Position numbers and translations under genes: made by a program
Shown here: positions 29,295 through 39,906 of the stretch, piece after piece
How positions within the stretch are numbered: position 1 is the stretch's first letter
How the letters are laid out: each line of letters starts with the position of its first letter
Notes under the pieces: generated by a model
Databases searched by the model: none
Seen by the model: the letters and a program-made list of their open reading frames with translations, nothing else
What the model was told of the DNA's origin: nothing
Origin: Polaribacter sp.
GTDB lineage: Bacteria > Bacteroidota > Bacteroidia > Flavobacteriales > Flavobacteriaceae
Assembly: GCA_029238315.1 (NCBI GenBank)
Contig: JAQWGI010000016.1
Span: 1-64,000 of the forward strand
DNA: 64,000 nucleotides
Direction: 5' to 3'

Positions 29295-29307
29295 AGACAT
29301 AACCAAA

Positions 29308-31338
29308 TTACTCTTTAAATATTATTGCGCCATTCTCTGCTGTGTAATAAAACGGAACATTCTTTTTATCACAGATTAACTTCCAAGTTATAACTTGACT
29401 TTTATAATTTGATGCATCAGCAATTATTTGCTTTGGCTGCAAATTATTAATCAATCTTTCTAAATTAATTTTTGGTGATTGCATTAGTAAAACTATTGGT
29501 TTTAATTGATTTCCTAATTGATAAACACCCAAACTATCAATCAATAAAAAAGTAGTATTTTTAAATTGGTAAGTATTAGAAAGTTGATTTATAAACTGAG
29601 TCTTTTTAACCTTCTTCCCTATTTTATAATCTTTAATTGCATTTAGATTTCTGATACTTAACGAATCTAAATCATGATAAATTTTTAAACTCCCATTGTA
29701 ATTTTCTCCAATAATTGTGTTTCTACTTTTATTAAAAACAACAAATTCGGTTGTAGTTTCTGTTTGATGTTTCTCATAAAAAATACTCAACTGAAAAATG
29801 ACAATTAAAGCTAAAAATACAATCACAGATTTATATGTTTTTTTCTCAAAATATCGAAAACCAAAAATCAAACACAAATAAGAAATTATTAAAAGCAATG
29901 ATGAAAACGAAATCTCTTTTATTAAAAAAGATTCTTGTATAGAAATCCAACTTACAAATTTGTTCATCAACGAAATAATAAACATATAAACATCAGCAAG
30001 AAAACTTGGCAATACTTGAAATAACGACAACGTAATTACTAAAATTCCGAACATTAAAATAACACCGATAAACGGAATAATCACCAAATTAGACAACATA
30101 AATAATCCTGGAAATTGATGAAAATAAAATAAACTCACAGGTAAAACCCCCAATTGCGCAGCAACAGAAACCGTAAATAATTGCCAAAATTTATTCGTTA
30201 TCATCCATTTTGGATTCCATAAATTATACAATTTTGGTTGAATAGCAACAATGCTAAAAACTGCCAAATAACTTAATTGAAAACCAACATCAAACAAAAA
30301 CATTGGTTTGCAAATTAGCAACACAAACATCGACGCAATTAATGTGTATTGCACAAACGTTTTTCGATTGAATGTCATTCCGATTGCAATTGCGGTAAAC
30401 ATTGTTACAGCCCTTACAACGGATGCTGATAAACCTGCAATAATTGCAAAAAACCACAACAATAAAACGATTAAAAAAATTTTAATGATTTTTCCGTTTT
30501 TGATTTTTTCAAGTGGTTTTAAAATGAAAGATAAAATCAATAAAATAATTCCGACATGCAAACCAGAAACTGCCAAAATATGTATTGCGCCAGCGTTTGT
30601 ATAATCTTCTAATAAATCTTTAGAAATATCTTTTCGTTGTCCGAGAATCAAGGCTTTTATCACCGCTAACTCTTCTCCTTTAAATCCGTTATTTATTAAT
30701 TCTTTTTCAATTTCACTTCGGATATTTTCCGCAATTCTATAAATAGAATTTTCTTTAGAGTTCTTAACCAGATAAGCTGTATTTCGTAAAAATACTTGAT
30801 GATAAACACCTTGCTTTTCGAGATATTTTTTATAGTTAAATTGATATGGATTTAATGGTTTTGAGACTTCGTTTAATGCTGATTTAAACAAAAATGTTGA
30901 ACCCATATTTACTTCTGATTTTAAACTATCCTTTTGAACGTTTAACAGAACAATTCCCGCAGTATTTTCATTTCCGACTTTATTTATTGAACCTAAATAC
31001 TTATCATAATACAAATTACTTTTCAGCACTTTTTCTACTTTAAAAGTAATTAAAGAATCTTGTGAGTAATAGTTGGCATAGTAATTCTTTCTATTGAAAT
31101 CATTCTGAAAAAACACCGTAAACATTCCGATGAGAACAAAGAAAATCCAGCTAGAAACTGTAAAAGAAAAATGCCTTTTTAAATATTTGAAAAGAAAAAT
31201 TAGTACTAAAAAAACAGCAAAAACGAAAAGTGTTTTCGCAAAAGAATATTGCCATAATTTATATTGAAATTGCAATACAATTCCGATAATTAAGCAAATA
31301 GTAAAATGAGTTGGTAAAAAACTTAGCAACTTTTTCAT
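29308..31338 (-). CDS. ComEC/Rec2-family competence protein
   Basis: GAIHILAVSGLHVGIIL; multiple TM; DVGFQLSYLAVFSI. Confidence 0.92.
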   Translation of the reverse strand: MKKLLSFLPTHFTICLIIGIVLQFQYKLWQYSFAKTLFVFAVFLVLIFLFKYLKRHFSFTVSSWIFFVLIGMFTVFFQNDFNRKNYYANYYSQDSLITFKVEKVLKSNLYYDKYLGSINKVGNENTAGIVLLNVQKDSLKSEVNMGSTFLFKSALNEVSKPLNPYQFNYKKYLEKQGVYHQVFLRNTAYLVKNSKENSIYRIAENIRSEIEKELINNGFKGEELAVIKALILGQRKDISKDLLEDYTNAGAIHILAVSGLHVGIILLILSFILKPLEKIKNGKIIKIFLIVLLLWFFAIIAGLSASVVRAVTMFTAIAIGMTFNRKTFVQYTLIASMFVLLICKPMFLFDVGFQLSYLAVFSIVAIQPKLYNLWNPKWMITNKFWQLFTVSVAAQLGVLPVSLFYFHQFPGLFMLSNLVIIPFIGVILMFGILVITLSLFQVLPSFLADVYMFIISLMNKFVSWISIQESFLIKEISFSSLLLIISYLCLIFGFRYFEKKTYKSVIVFLALIVIFQLSIFYEKHQTETTTEFVVFNKSRNTIIGENYNGSLKIYHDLDSLSIRNLNAIKDYKIGKKVKKTQFINQLSNTYQFKNTTFLLIDSLGVYQLGNQLKPIVLLMQSPKINLERLINNLQPKQIIADASNYKSQVITWKLICDKKNVPFYYTAENGAIIFKE

Positions 31339-31368
31339 AGCATGATAAAGTTACTAAAAAAAATAATG

Positions 31369-32478
31369 TTATTGCAACCCTTCAATAATCAATCTTGCAG
31401 ATTCAGTAGAAGCCCCTTTTCCACCAAGAATTTTCTCTAATTCGTAGTATTCTAAAAACAAATTTTCTCGATGTTTATCATCAAGAATTTTAATCAATTC
31501 TTTAGTTAATTTTTTCTTATTAAAATCAGATTGAATTAACTCTGTTACTACTTCTTTATCCATGATTAAATTGACTAAAGAGATAAATTTTAGCGTAATA
31601 ATTCGCTTCGCAATTGCAAATGTAATTGCGCTTCCTTTGTAGCAAACTACTTGCGGAATTTTAAACATTGCGGTTTCTAAAGTTGCGGTTCCGGAAGTTA
31701 CCAAAGCAGCGAACGAAACACTTAATAAATCGTAGGTTTTATTGTTGATAAATTGCACATTATCTGTCTTTATAAACTGCTGATAAAATTCAAAATCTTG
31801 ACTTGGCGCGCCAGCAATTACAAATTGGTATTCTTTAAAATCATCGACCAAAGAAAGCATTACAGATAACATTTTTACAATTTCTTGCTTTCTACTTCCG
31901 GGTAATAAAGCAATAATTTTCTTATCGCTTAGTTGATGTTCTTTTCTGAAATTTGCTTCATTCACTTGCTTTCTATCAGCAATTGCATCTAATAATGGAT
32001 GACCAACAAAGTTTACCTCATAATTGTGTTTTGCGTAAAATTTTTTTTCGAAAGGTAGAATTACATTCATCATATCTACATCTCTTTTAATCTTTTCTAC
32101 TCTGCTAGATCTTGACGCCCAAACTTGTGGAGAAATGTAATAATTGGTTCTAAACTTGTGTTGCTTTGCCCATTTTGCAATTCGTAAATTGAAACCAGAA
32201 TAGTCAATAAAAACAACAACATCTGGCTGAAATGCTTCAATGTCTTTTTTACAAAAAGCAATGTTTTTAAATATGGTTGGAATGTTGGCAATCACTTCTA
32301 CAAACCCCATAAAAGCCAATTCTTTGTAATGTTTTACCAACGTTGCTCCAGCATTTTCCATTAAATCTCCGCCCCAACATCTAATAGTTGCATTTTTGTC
32401 TTGTTTAAACAATGCTTTTATTAGGTTAGATCCGTGTAAATCTCCTGATGCTTCTCCAGCAATTATGTAGTATTTCAT
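31369..32478 (-). CDS. lpxB: lipid-A-disaccharide synthase
   Basis: IIAGEASGDLHGSNLI; LLPGSRKQEI; TSGTATLETAMFKIPQVV. Confidence 0.97.
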   Translation of the reverse strand: MKYYIIAGEASGDLHGSNLIKALFKQDKNATIRCWGGDLMENAGATLVKHYKELAFMGFVEVIANIPTIFKNIAFCKKDIEAFQPDVVVFIDYSGFNLRIAKWAKQHKFRTNYYISPQVWASRSSRVEKIKRDVDMMNVILPFEKKFYAKHNYEVNFVGHPLLDAIADRKQVNEANFRKEHQLSDKKIIALLPGSRKQEIVKMLSVMLSLVDDFKEYQFVIAGAPSQDFEFYQQFIKTDNVQFINNKTYDLLSVSFAALVTSGTATLETAMFKIPQVVCYKGSAITFAIAKRIITLKFISLVNLIMDKEVVTELIQSDFNKKKLTKELIKILDDKHRENLFLEYYELEKILGGKGASTESARLIIEGLQ

Positions 32479-32500
32479 TCTTTATATTAAGAATTTAAAC

Positions 32501-32788
32501 TTAAAACAACTTGATTACAAAGGTAGTAATTGCAATTAAAATTGTGGTTAACAAAACGCCTCTTGCTCTGTAATCTTGTTTCTTTTTGATGAAAATAAAA
32601 AACACAAACAAATTAGGAATTGCCGCTAAGGTTAATATTTTCCCTGTTAAATTTTGTTCTTTTATGACGTTTAGGGTTTCTTGAAAATCAAATTTCGAGA
32701 AAAATTCTATATAAATAAAGACGCCAGCTAAAGTTGCAAAAATGGAAACTAAAACACCAATTAGCATTTCTTTTTTTACAAATCCCAT
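32501..32788 (-). CDS. small membrane protein, hypothetical
   Basis: Three hydrophobic segments; overlaps surE start by 13 nt. Confidence 0.7.
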   Translation of the reverse strand: MGFVKKEMLIGVLVSIFATLAGVFIYIEFFSKFDFQETLNVIKEQNLTGKILTLAAIPNLFVFFIFIKKKQDYRARGVLLTTILIAITTFVIKLF

Positions 32789-33546
32789 GTGTTTAATTTT
32801 TGAATCGTGTGATGCGCAGTCATATCAAATTGCACAGGAACTACAGAAACAAACCCGTTATTTAGCGCCCAAATATCTGTGTCTTCTCCTTTGTCTTTAC
32901 ACACAAACTCTCCAGACAACCAATAATATTCTTTTCCATTTGGACTGGTTCTTTTGTCAAAATTCTCTTGCCAATTACCATTTGCTTGTCTACATATTTT
33001 AATTCCTTTTAGTTCCTTTTCTGGTAAATTTGGAATATTTACATTTAAAACAGTTGCATCTGGAATCTTATTCTTTAATGCTTCTAAAACAATCTCTTTT
33101 ACAATTTTTTTAGCTGCTGTAAAATCTGCGTGCCAATTAAAATCTAACAACGAAAAACCAATTGCAGGCACACCTTCAATTCCTGCTTCTACAGCAGCAC
33201 TCATGGTGCCAGAATAAATTACATTTATAGAAGAGTTAGATCCATGATTAATACCAGAAACACACAGGTCTGGCTTTCTATTTAAAATACTGTTCACCGC
33301 CATTTTAACACAATCTGCAGGAGTTCCAGAGCAGCTATATTCTATTTGCGGACCATCATCAACAGTTATTGAATTACAATGCAACACATTATCAACCGTA
33401 ATTGCGTGTCCCATTCCGCTTTGCGGACTGTCTGGCGCTACTACAAAAACATCTCCAATTTCGTTCATTACTTCTATCAAAGCTCGAATTCCTGGAGCAG
33501 TTATCCCATCATCATTTGTCACTAAAATTAAAGGTCTTTCTTTCAT
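32776..33546 (-). CDS. surE: 5'/3'-nucleotidase SurE
   Basis: ILVTNDDGITAPGI; VSGINHGSN; YSGTMSAAVEA. Confidence 0.97.
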   Translation of the reverse strand: MKERPLILVTNDDGITAPGIRALIEVMNEIGDVFVVAPDSPQSGMGHAITVDNVLHCNSITVDDGPQIEYSCSGTPADCVKMAVNSILNRKPDLCVSGINHGSNSSINVIYSGTMSAAVEAGIEGVPAIGFSLLDFNWHADFTAAKKIVKEIVLEALKNKIPDATVLNVNIPNLPEKELKGIKICRQANGNWQENFDKRTSPNGKEYYWLSGEFVCKDKGEDTDIWALNNGFVSVVPVQFDMTAHHTIQKLNTWDL

Positions 33547-33771
33547 AATTGTGTTTTATGTGTAACAAATGTAATATATTTTTATGGAGTTTTTAGCCTA
33601 CTGTTTTTAACATTTTGTAAACAGAACAACAGCTGTTTTTTAAGTAACATTGTGGGAGTGAAATCATAAAAAAAAGCTAATTAAATTTGTACTATCATTT
33701 CTGGTATAATTTTAGTAGTTTGCATTGCTTTAAAATTGCAAAAAAGATTTTAAATTACAATTACGAAGAAC

Positions 33772-35898
33772 ATGAACATGAAGAGAACATTTAAATTTAT
33801 AATTCCGTTTGTAGCATTTTTTATTTTGCTATCTAGTTTTACAACAAATCCAGTAAAAAACGACCCAAAAAAAGATAAGGTATTAATTTCTGTAATTAAT
33901 TACATGCTTACCAATGGTCATTATTTGCCAAAAGATTTGGATGATGATTTTTCTGAACATGTTTTTAAAACTTTTACCGAAGGATTAGATCCATCAAAAA
34001 GGTATTTTACACAGGAAGATATTGCAGATTTTGCGCAATACAAATACTTAATTGACAATCAACTTAAAAAAGCAGATTTGGCTTTTTATCATTTAGTATA
34101 TGGAAGATTTACTGAGAAAATTAAATCAGCAAAAAAATATTACGGGCAAATTTTAGCGCAACCTTTTAATTTTAACAAAAGAGAGTCTATTGATGTTGAT
34201 TATAGTAAAGCCTCATTTCCAGCAAATGAAACTGAATTAATCAATAACTGGAGAAAACAATTAAAATTAAATACGTTAAGTAGAATTCAAGAAAAACAAG
34301 ACTTAGAAGATAATAAAGCGGAAAGTGATAAAAAATTCAAAAAATCTTCTTTTAAAACTTTAGAAGCAAACGCAAGAAAAGAAGTATTTAAAAGCATGGA
34401 TGAATTGTATATCAGAATAGAAGAGTTAGAAAATTCTGATTGGTTTTCAACGTTTTTAAATAGTATTATTACTGGTTTTGACCCACATTCAACTTATATG
34501 GCACCAAATGTTAAAGAACGCTTTGATGTTGATATGTCTGGTAAAATTGAAGGAATTGGAGCAAGATTACAAAAAAAAGGGAATTATACGCATGTTTTTG
34601 AAGTTGTTCCTGGCGGACCAGCATGGAAAAAACAAGAACTTGAAGCTGGTGATATTATACTAAAAGTTGCGCAAGGAGATCAAGAGCCTTTAGAGATTGT
34701 TGGAATGCGTTTAGACGACGCCATCAAATTTATCAAAGGAAAAAAAGGAACAGAGGTTAGACTAACTGTTAAGAAAAAATTAGACAATTCAATTCGTGTT
34801 ATTTCTATCACAAGAGATATTGTTCAACTTGGAGAAACGTACGTAAAATCTAGTGTTGTAAATAAAAGTGGACAGAAATTTGGCGTTATTAACTTACCAC
34901 AATTCTATATCGATTTTAGCGATAAAAACTTTAGAGATTCTGCAAAAGACATGGAAAAAGAAATTGCAAATCTAAAAAAAGAAAACGTTGAAGGTTTGTT
35001 AATCGACCTAAGAAATAACGGTGGCGGTTCTTTAAAAACTGCTATTGAAATTGCAGGATTATTTATTAGTGATGGTCCAATTGTACAAGTAAAGTATAGA
35101 GGAGATAAACCTAGAGTTCAAAATGATAAAGATTCTAAAATTCAATGGGGTGGACCTTTAGTTATTTTGGTAAATGAATTATCTGCATCAGCTTCAGAAA
35201 TTTTTGCTGCTGCCATGCAAGATTATAATCGAGCGGTAATTATTGGCGGAAATCAAACGTTTGGCAAAGGGACTGTTCAAAACATTTTACCAATCAATCA
35301 ATTTTACCCAGACTATAAAGAAGATTTAGGTTTCTTAAAGATGACCATTCAGAAGTTTTATCGCGTAAACGGTGGTTCTACTCAAAAAGAAGGTGTGTAT
35401 TCTGATATTGCAATGCCAAGCAGATATAGTTATATGAAAGTTGGAGAAAGAGATTTAGAAGGTGCATTGGATTGGGATAAAGTTGCAAAAGCAAATTACA
35501 CTCCTGTTAATACTTACGAGAATTTTAATGCTGTTGTTAACGAAAGTAAAGAACGAATTATGCAAAATCCAAATTTTTCTTTAATTAATGATTATGCAAA
35601 ATGGCTAAAGAAAAGACAAGACGACACGACATATTCACTTAATTTAAAACAATTTGAGAAAGAAGAAAAAAAGCATAAAAAAGAAAGTGAGAAGTTTAAA
35701 TCTGTTTTTAAATTTGATTCTAAATTAACTTTTGAATCACCCAAAAGCGAATTACCTCTGATTAAAAAAGAGCTAATTGATGGAGATAAAAGAACGGCTT
35801 GGCATCAAAATTTAGCAAAAGACATATACATCAATGAAGCTTTGAACGTACTAAGTCAATTACGAATGAAAAACATGAACCAAACCATAAAAAATTAA
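33772..35898 (+). CDS. C-terminal processing peptidase (S41, tail-specific protease)
   Basis: PDZ domain; LRNNGGGSLKTA; NELSASASEIFAAAMQDY; GNQTFGKGTVQ. Confidence 0.95.
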   Translation: MNMKRTFKFIIPFVAFFILLSSFTTNPVKNDPKKDKVLISVINYMLTNGHYLPKDLDDDFSEHVFKTFTEGLDPSKRYFTQEDIADFAQYKYLIDNQLKKADLAFYHLVYGRFTEKIKSAKKYYGQILAQPFNFNKRESIDVDYSKASFPANETELINNWRKQLKLNTLSRIQEKQDLEDNKAESDKKFKKSSFKTLEANARKEVFKSMDELYIRIEELENSDWFSTFLNSIITGFDPHSTYMAPNVKERFDVDMSGKIEGIGARLQKKGNYTHVFEVVPGGPAWKKQELEAGDIILKVAQGDQEPLEIVGMRLDDAIKFIKGKKGTEVRLTVKKKLDNSIRVISITRDIVQLGETYVKSSVVNKSGQKFGVINLPQFYIDFSDKNFRDSAKDMEKEIANLKKENVEGLLIDLRNNGGGSLKTAIEIAGLFISDGPIVQVKYRGDKPRVQNDKDSKIQWGGPLVILVNELSASASEIFAAAMQDYNRAVIIGGNQTFGKGTVQNILPINQFYPDYKEDLGFLKMTIQKFYRVNGGSTQKEGVYSDIAMPSRYSYMKVGERDLEGALDWDKVAKANYTPVNTYENFNAVVNESKERIMQNPNFSLINDYAKWLKKRQDDTTYSLNLKQFEKEEKKHKKESEKFKSVFKFDSKLTFESPKSELPLIKKELIDGDKRTAWHQNLAKDIYINEALNVLSQLRMKNMNQTIKN

Positions 35899-35911
35899 GG
35901 ATTCTATTTTT

Positions 35912-36355
35912 ATGAATTTCAGTATTACTTTTAAAACAAAATGGGCAGATTTTGATGCAAACAGACACATGCGCCATACCGCATACAACGATTATGCCGC
36001 AGAAGTTCGAGTTCGTTATTTTAAAGAACAAGGCTTTTCAATTACAGATTTTGCTAAAGAAAACCTTGGCCCTATTTTATTTAAAGAAGAAACTAATTTT
36101 TATAAAGAAATTCATTTAGGTACAGACATTAGTGTAAATCTTACCTTAAAAGCTGTATCAAAAAACTTAGAGCGTTGGAAATTGCAACATCAAATTTTTA
36201 ACGAATCTGGTAAACTAGCAGCACAAGTAAATGTATACGGCGCTTGGATAGATTTACACAAAAGAAAATTAGCAGTCCCTTCAGAAAAGTTCAAAGAACT
36301 ATTTTCTTTATTAGAAAAAACTTCTGATTTTGAGGAAATTATTCTACAAAAGTAA
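35912..36355 (+). CDS. acyl-CoA thioesterase (4HBT fold)
   Basis: KTKWADFDANRHMRHTAYNDYAAEVR. Confidence 0.85.
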   Translation: MNFSITFKTKWADFDANRHMRHTAYNDYAAEVRVRYFKEQGFSITDFAKENLGPILFKEETNFYKEIHLGTDISVNLTLKAVSKNLERWKLQHQIFNESGKLAAQVNVYGAWIDLHKRKLAVPSEKFKELFSLLEKTSDFEEIILQK

Positions 36356-36467
36356 ACGTTAAAAAAATCTTAATAATAACATCTTAAGATAACAACGAAG
36401 AGGTTTGTATAGAGAATTCTATATCTTTAAAGCTAAATTATTATAATTAACTTAACCTAACGTTATT

Positions 36468-38093
36468 ATGCTTCACAAAAAACGAGTGATTCCCTTTTTT
36501 CTTGGGATGCTGTTTTGCTTTTCTACTGTAAACATTTCTGCGCAATCAGATTATAGTAATTACAGCAAACTCACACAAAAAATTAAAAATTTACAACGTA
36601 CAAATTCTTCAAACACTAACTTAGAAGAATTAACAACTACAGTTGGAGGGCACAAAATCTGGGCATTAACACTATCTAAGGGAGATGCTAAAGACAAACC
36701 CGCAATTGCTATTGTAAGTGGTGTAGATGGCGCTCATATTTTAGGACCAGAAATGGCGGTTACTATTGCCGAAAACATTTTAAAAAACCATGCTGATGTA
36801 TTAGAAAAAACAACTTTTTATATTTTTCCAAACATGAGCCCCAATGCTACAGAAAATTATTTCTCGAAGCTAAAACATTACAATAATGGAAATGCAAAAA
36901 ACACCGATGATGACAGAGATGGAGAAATAAATGAGGATCCTTTTGACGATTTAAACAACGATGGCTTAATAACCATGATGCGTGTTAAAGATGTTACCGG
37001 AGATTTTATCAAACTAAAAGAAGACGATAGAATTCTTGTGAAAGCTGATAAAAACAAAGGTGAAATTGGAACCTACAAAGTATTTACAGAAGGAATTGAT
37101 AACGACAAAGATGGTACGTATAATGAAGATGGAAAAGGTGGAATCGCATTCAACAAAAACTTTAGCTTTGGATACAACTATTTTAAACCAGGTGTTGGAG
37201 AACACCCAGTATCAGAAAATGAAAGCAGAGCTTTATTAGAATTCTTATATAACCAATGGAATATATATGCAATTATTACTTTAGGGCCTGAAAACAACCT
37301 TTCAAATCCATTAAAATATAATGCTTCTGGAGCAAGAAAAAGAGTTGTAACTAGTGTTTTAAAAGAAGATGCTGCTTTAAATAAATTTTTATCAGATAAA
37401 TACAATACAATTACTGGAACTAAAGACGCACCAGTTTCAAACGGGAAAGGTGGAGATTTCTTTCAATGGTCTTATTTTCATTTTGGTAAACTAGCCTTGT
37501 CTACTCCTGGTTGGTGGGTACCTAAAGTAAAAGATTCTGCAAAAAAATCTGCAAAAAACAAATATGTAAACTATTTAAATTGGGCTAAAAAAGAAAATAT
37601 TAGCAATGCCTTTGTTGATTGGAAAACAATAAATCACCCAGATTTTCCAAATCAAAAAGTAGAAGTTGGCGGAATTGCACCTTACAAGATGGTCAATCCT
37701 CCGTTTAAAATGGTGGCAGACATCAGTAAAAAACATACAGATTTCATCTTAGAACTAGCAAAAATGCAGCCTAATATTACACTTCAAAATGTATCAATCG
37801 AATCTGTTGGAAATGATTTAACAAGAATCTCTGTGGATGTGCATAATAGTGGGATTTTACCAACGCATACAGAAATGGGAAGCCGATCTAGATGGCTGCG
37901 AAAAATTAAAGTTGCGCTTACACTTACTAAAAGTCAAGAAATTATTAGCGGTAAAGAAATAGAACTGGTAAACAATATAGATGGAGATAGCAGTAAGAAA
38001 TTTTCTTGGTTAATAAAAGGAAAAGGAAATGTAAAGTTAGAAGCAGGAACTTCTCATACAGGATCAGATTCAGCAACAATCAAATTAAAATAA
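36468..38093 (+). CDS. M14 zinc carboxypeptidase-like protein, probable pseudoenzyme
   Basis: Homologous to next gene; retains DDRDGEINEDPFDDLNNDG acidic insert but lacks HxxE and downstream His. Confidence 0.75.
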   Translation: MLHKKRVIPFFLGMLFCFSTVNISAQSDYSNYSKLTQKIKNLQRTNSSNTNLEELTTTVGGHKIWALTLSKGDAKDKPAIAIVSGVDGAHILGPEMAVTIAENILKNHADVLEKTTFYIFPNMSPNATENYFSKLKHYNNGNAKNTDDDRDGEINEDPFDDLNNDGLITMMRVKDVTGDFIKLKEDDRILVKADKNKGEIGTYKVFTEGIDNDKDGTYNEDGKGGIAFNKNFSFGYNYFKPGVGEHPVSENESRALLEFLYNQWNIYAIITLGPENNLSNPLKYNASGARKRVVTSVLKEDAALNKFLSDKYNTITGTKDAPVSNGKGGDFFQWSYFHFGKLALSTPGWWVPKVKDSAKKSAKNKYVNYLNWAKKENISNAFVDWKTINHPDFPNQKVEVGGIAPYKMVNPPFKMVADISKKHTDFILELAKMQPNITLQNVSIESVGNDLTRISVDVHNSGILPTHTEMGSRSRWLRKIKVALTLTKSQEIISGKEIELVNNIDGDSSKKFSWLIKGKGNVKLEAGTSHTGSDSATIKLK

Positions 38094-38106
38094 AAATTTA
38101 GAAACC

Positions 38107-39849
38107 ATGAAAATCAATAGAAATATATTTAAATCATTGTTGCTAATGTTTTTATTTCCATTAGCAATTGGAGCACAAAATAGTTCAGAAATTTTTAGAG
38201 CTGCAGGATCACCACACAATCCTAAAGTTCAAATTTCTTTTAATAGATATTACACTTCTGAAGGCTTAGCTGCTTTAAGCAAAAAAATTGCAGATGCACA
38301 CCCAAATCTTGTCAAAAGAAAATCGATTGGAAAATCTGCGGAAGGAAGAGATATCTGGATGCTAGCAATTACCAATTATAAAGAAGGTGCGGCAGACAGA
38401 AAACCTGGATTTTATGTTGATGGAAACATCCACTCTAATGAAATACAAGGTGGTGAAATTTGCATGTATACAGCTTGGTATTTAACAGAAAACTTTAACG
38501 ATAACGAGTACATCACAAAGATGTTAAACGATCGTGTTTTTTACATTGTACCTACCATAAATCCAGATGCAAGAAACAATTATATGAAAGAGCCAAATAC
38601 AGGAAGCAGCCCTAGATCTGGTATGATTGCCTTAGATGATGATAGAGACGGCAAATTTGATGAAGACGGTTATGATGATATTGATGGAGATGGATCAATT
38701 ACAAGAATGCGAAGAAAAAGTGATTTTGGAGATTTTATTATTGACCCTTTAGATCCAAGAAAAATGATTCAAATAGGACCAGATGATGAAGTAACAACAC
38801 AACGTTATGAATATCTTGGAAATGAAGGAATTGACAATGATGGTGATGGAAGAATTAACGAAGACACTCATGGGTATTACGATCCAAATAGAGATTGGGG
38901 TTGGAAATGGCAGCCAGATTATATTCAACGTGGCGCCTACAGACACCCATTTTCTTTACCTGAAACTAGAGCTGTTGCAGATTTTGTTTTAACGCATCCA
39001 AATATTGCAGGAGCACAAAGCTTCCATAATTCTGGCGGAATGATTTTACGCGGACCTGGAGCACAAGAAGACTTAGCTACCTATAATAGAGCAGATATTA
39101 GAATTTATGATGCTATTGGTAAAAAAGGAGAAAAAATGTTACCAGGTTATAATTATTTAGTGGTTTATAAAGACTTATATTCTGTATTTGGTGGCGAGTT
39201 AGATTGGTTTTACGGAAGTAGAGGTATCTACACTTTTACAAATGAAATTTTTTCTTCTTTCGCATACTACAAAAAGAAAAATGGAGGAAGAGATCAGTTG
39301 TATGACTTTGACAAAGAACTATTAATGAACGATTCTTTTACTGCATGGAAAGAATTTGATCACCCAACCTATGGAAAAATAGAAGTTGGTGGATTTAAGA
39401 AAAATATTGGTAGAGCAACACCAGGATTTATGCTAGAAGAAGAGCTCCATAGAAATATGGCATTTACTTTTTACCACGCATATCACATGCCTAACCTATC
39501 AATTGCTAAAATTTCTGAAAAGAAAATGAGTGGTGGTTTAAAAGAAATTACGGTTACCATTAAAAACGATCGTTTAATGCCAACACATGCAAGTCAAGAT
39601 TTAAAATACAACATTACAAGACCAGATTATGTAAGTATTTCTGGTGTTAATGTAATTGCTGGTATGCTGGTTAAAGATGCAGACTTTAATGTTACAGAGG
39701 AGCAAAAAACAAATCCTGCAAAAATGAGAGTTCAAAATATACCCGGAAATAGTGTTGTAAAAGTACGTTGGATTGTAAAAGGAAACTCAAAATACACCAT
39801 TAAAGTAGATAGTGCAAAAGGTGGTGTTGTTTCTAAAAAAAGCAACTAA
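38107..39849 (+). CDS. M14-family zinc carboxypeptidase
   Basis: GNIHSNEIQGGE (HxxE), SFHNSGG His, TFTNEIF Glu. Confidence 0.9.
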   Translation: MKINRNIFKSLLLMFLFPLAIGAQNSSEIFRAAGSPHNPKVQISFNRYYTSEGLAALSKKIADAHPNLVKRKSIGKSAEGRDIWMLAITNYKEGAADRKPGFYVDGNIHSNEIQGGEICMYTAWYLTENFNDNEYITKMLNDRVFYIVPTINPDARNNYMKEPNTGSSPRSGMIALDDDRDGKFDEDGYDDIDGDGSITRMRRKSDFGDFIIDPLDPRKMIQIGPDDEVTTQRYEYLGNEGIDNDGDGRINEDTHGYYDPNRDWGWKWQPDYIQRGAYRHPFSLPETRAVADFVLTHPNIAGAQSFHNSGGMILRGPGAQEDLATYNRADIRIYDAIGKKGEKMLPGYNYLVVYKDLYSVFGGELDWFYGSRGIYTFTNEIFSSFAYYKKKNGGRDQLYDFDKELLMNDSFTAWKEFDHPTYGKIEVGGFKKNIGRATPGFMLEEELHRNMAFTFYHAYHMPNLSIAKISEKKMSGGLKEITVTIKNDRLMPTHASQDLKYNITRPDYVSISGVNVIAGMLVKDADFNVTEEQKTNPAKMRVQNIPGNSVVKVRWIVKGNSKYTIKVDSAKGGVVSKKSN

Positions 39850-39867
39850 AAAACAGTATATCTAATT

Positions 39868-39900
39868 AAAAAAGCTCCTCAATTGAGGAGCTTTTTTTTT
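39868..39900. terminator. bidirectional terminator
   Basis: aaaaaagctcctcaattgaggagctttttttt. Confidence 0.88.
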
Positions 39901-39906
39901 AATACT

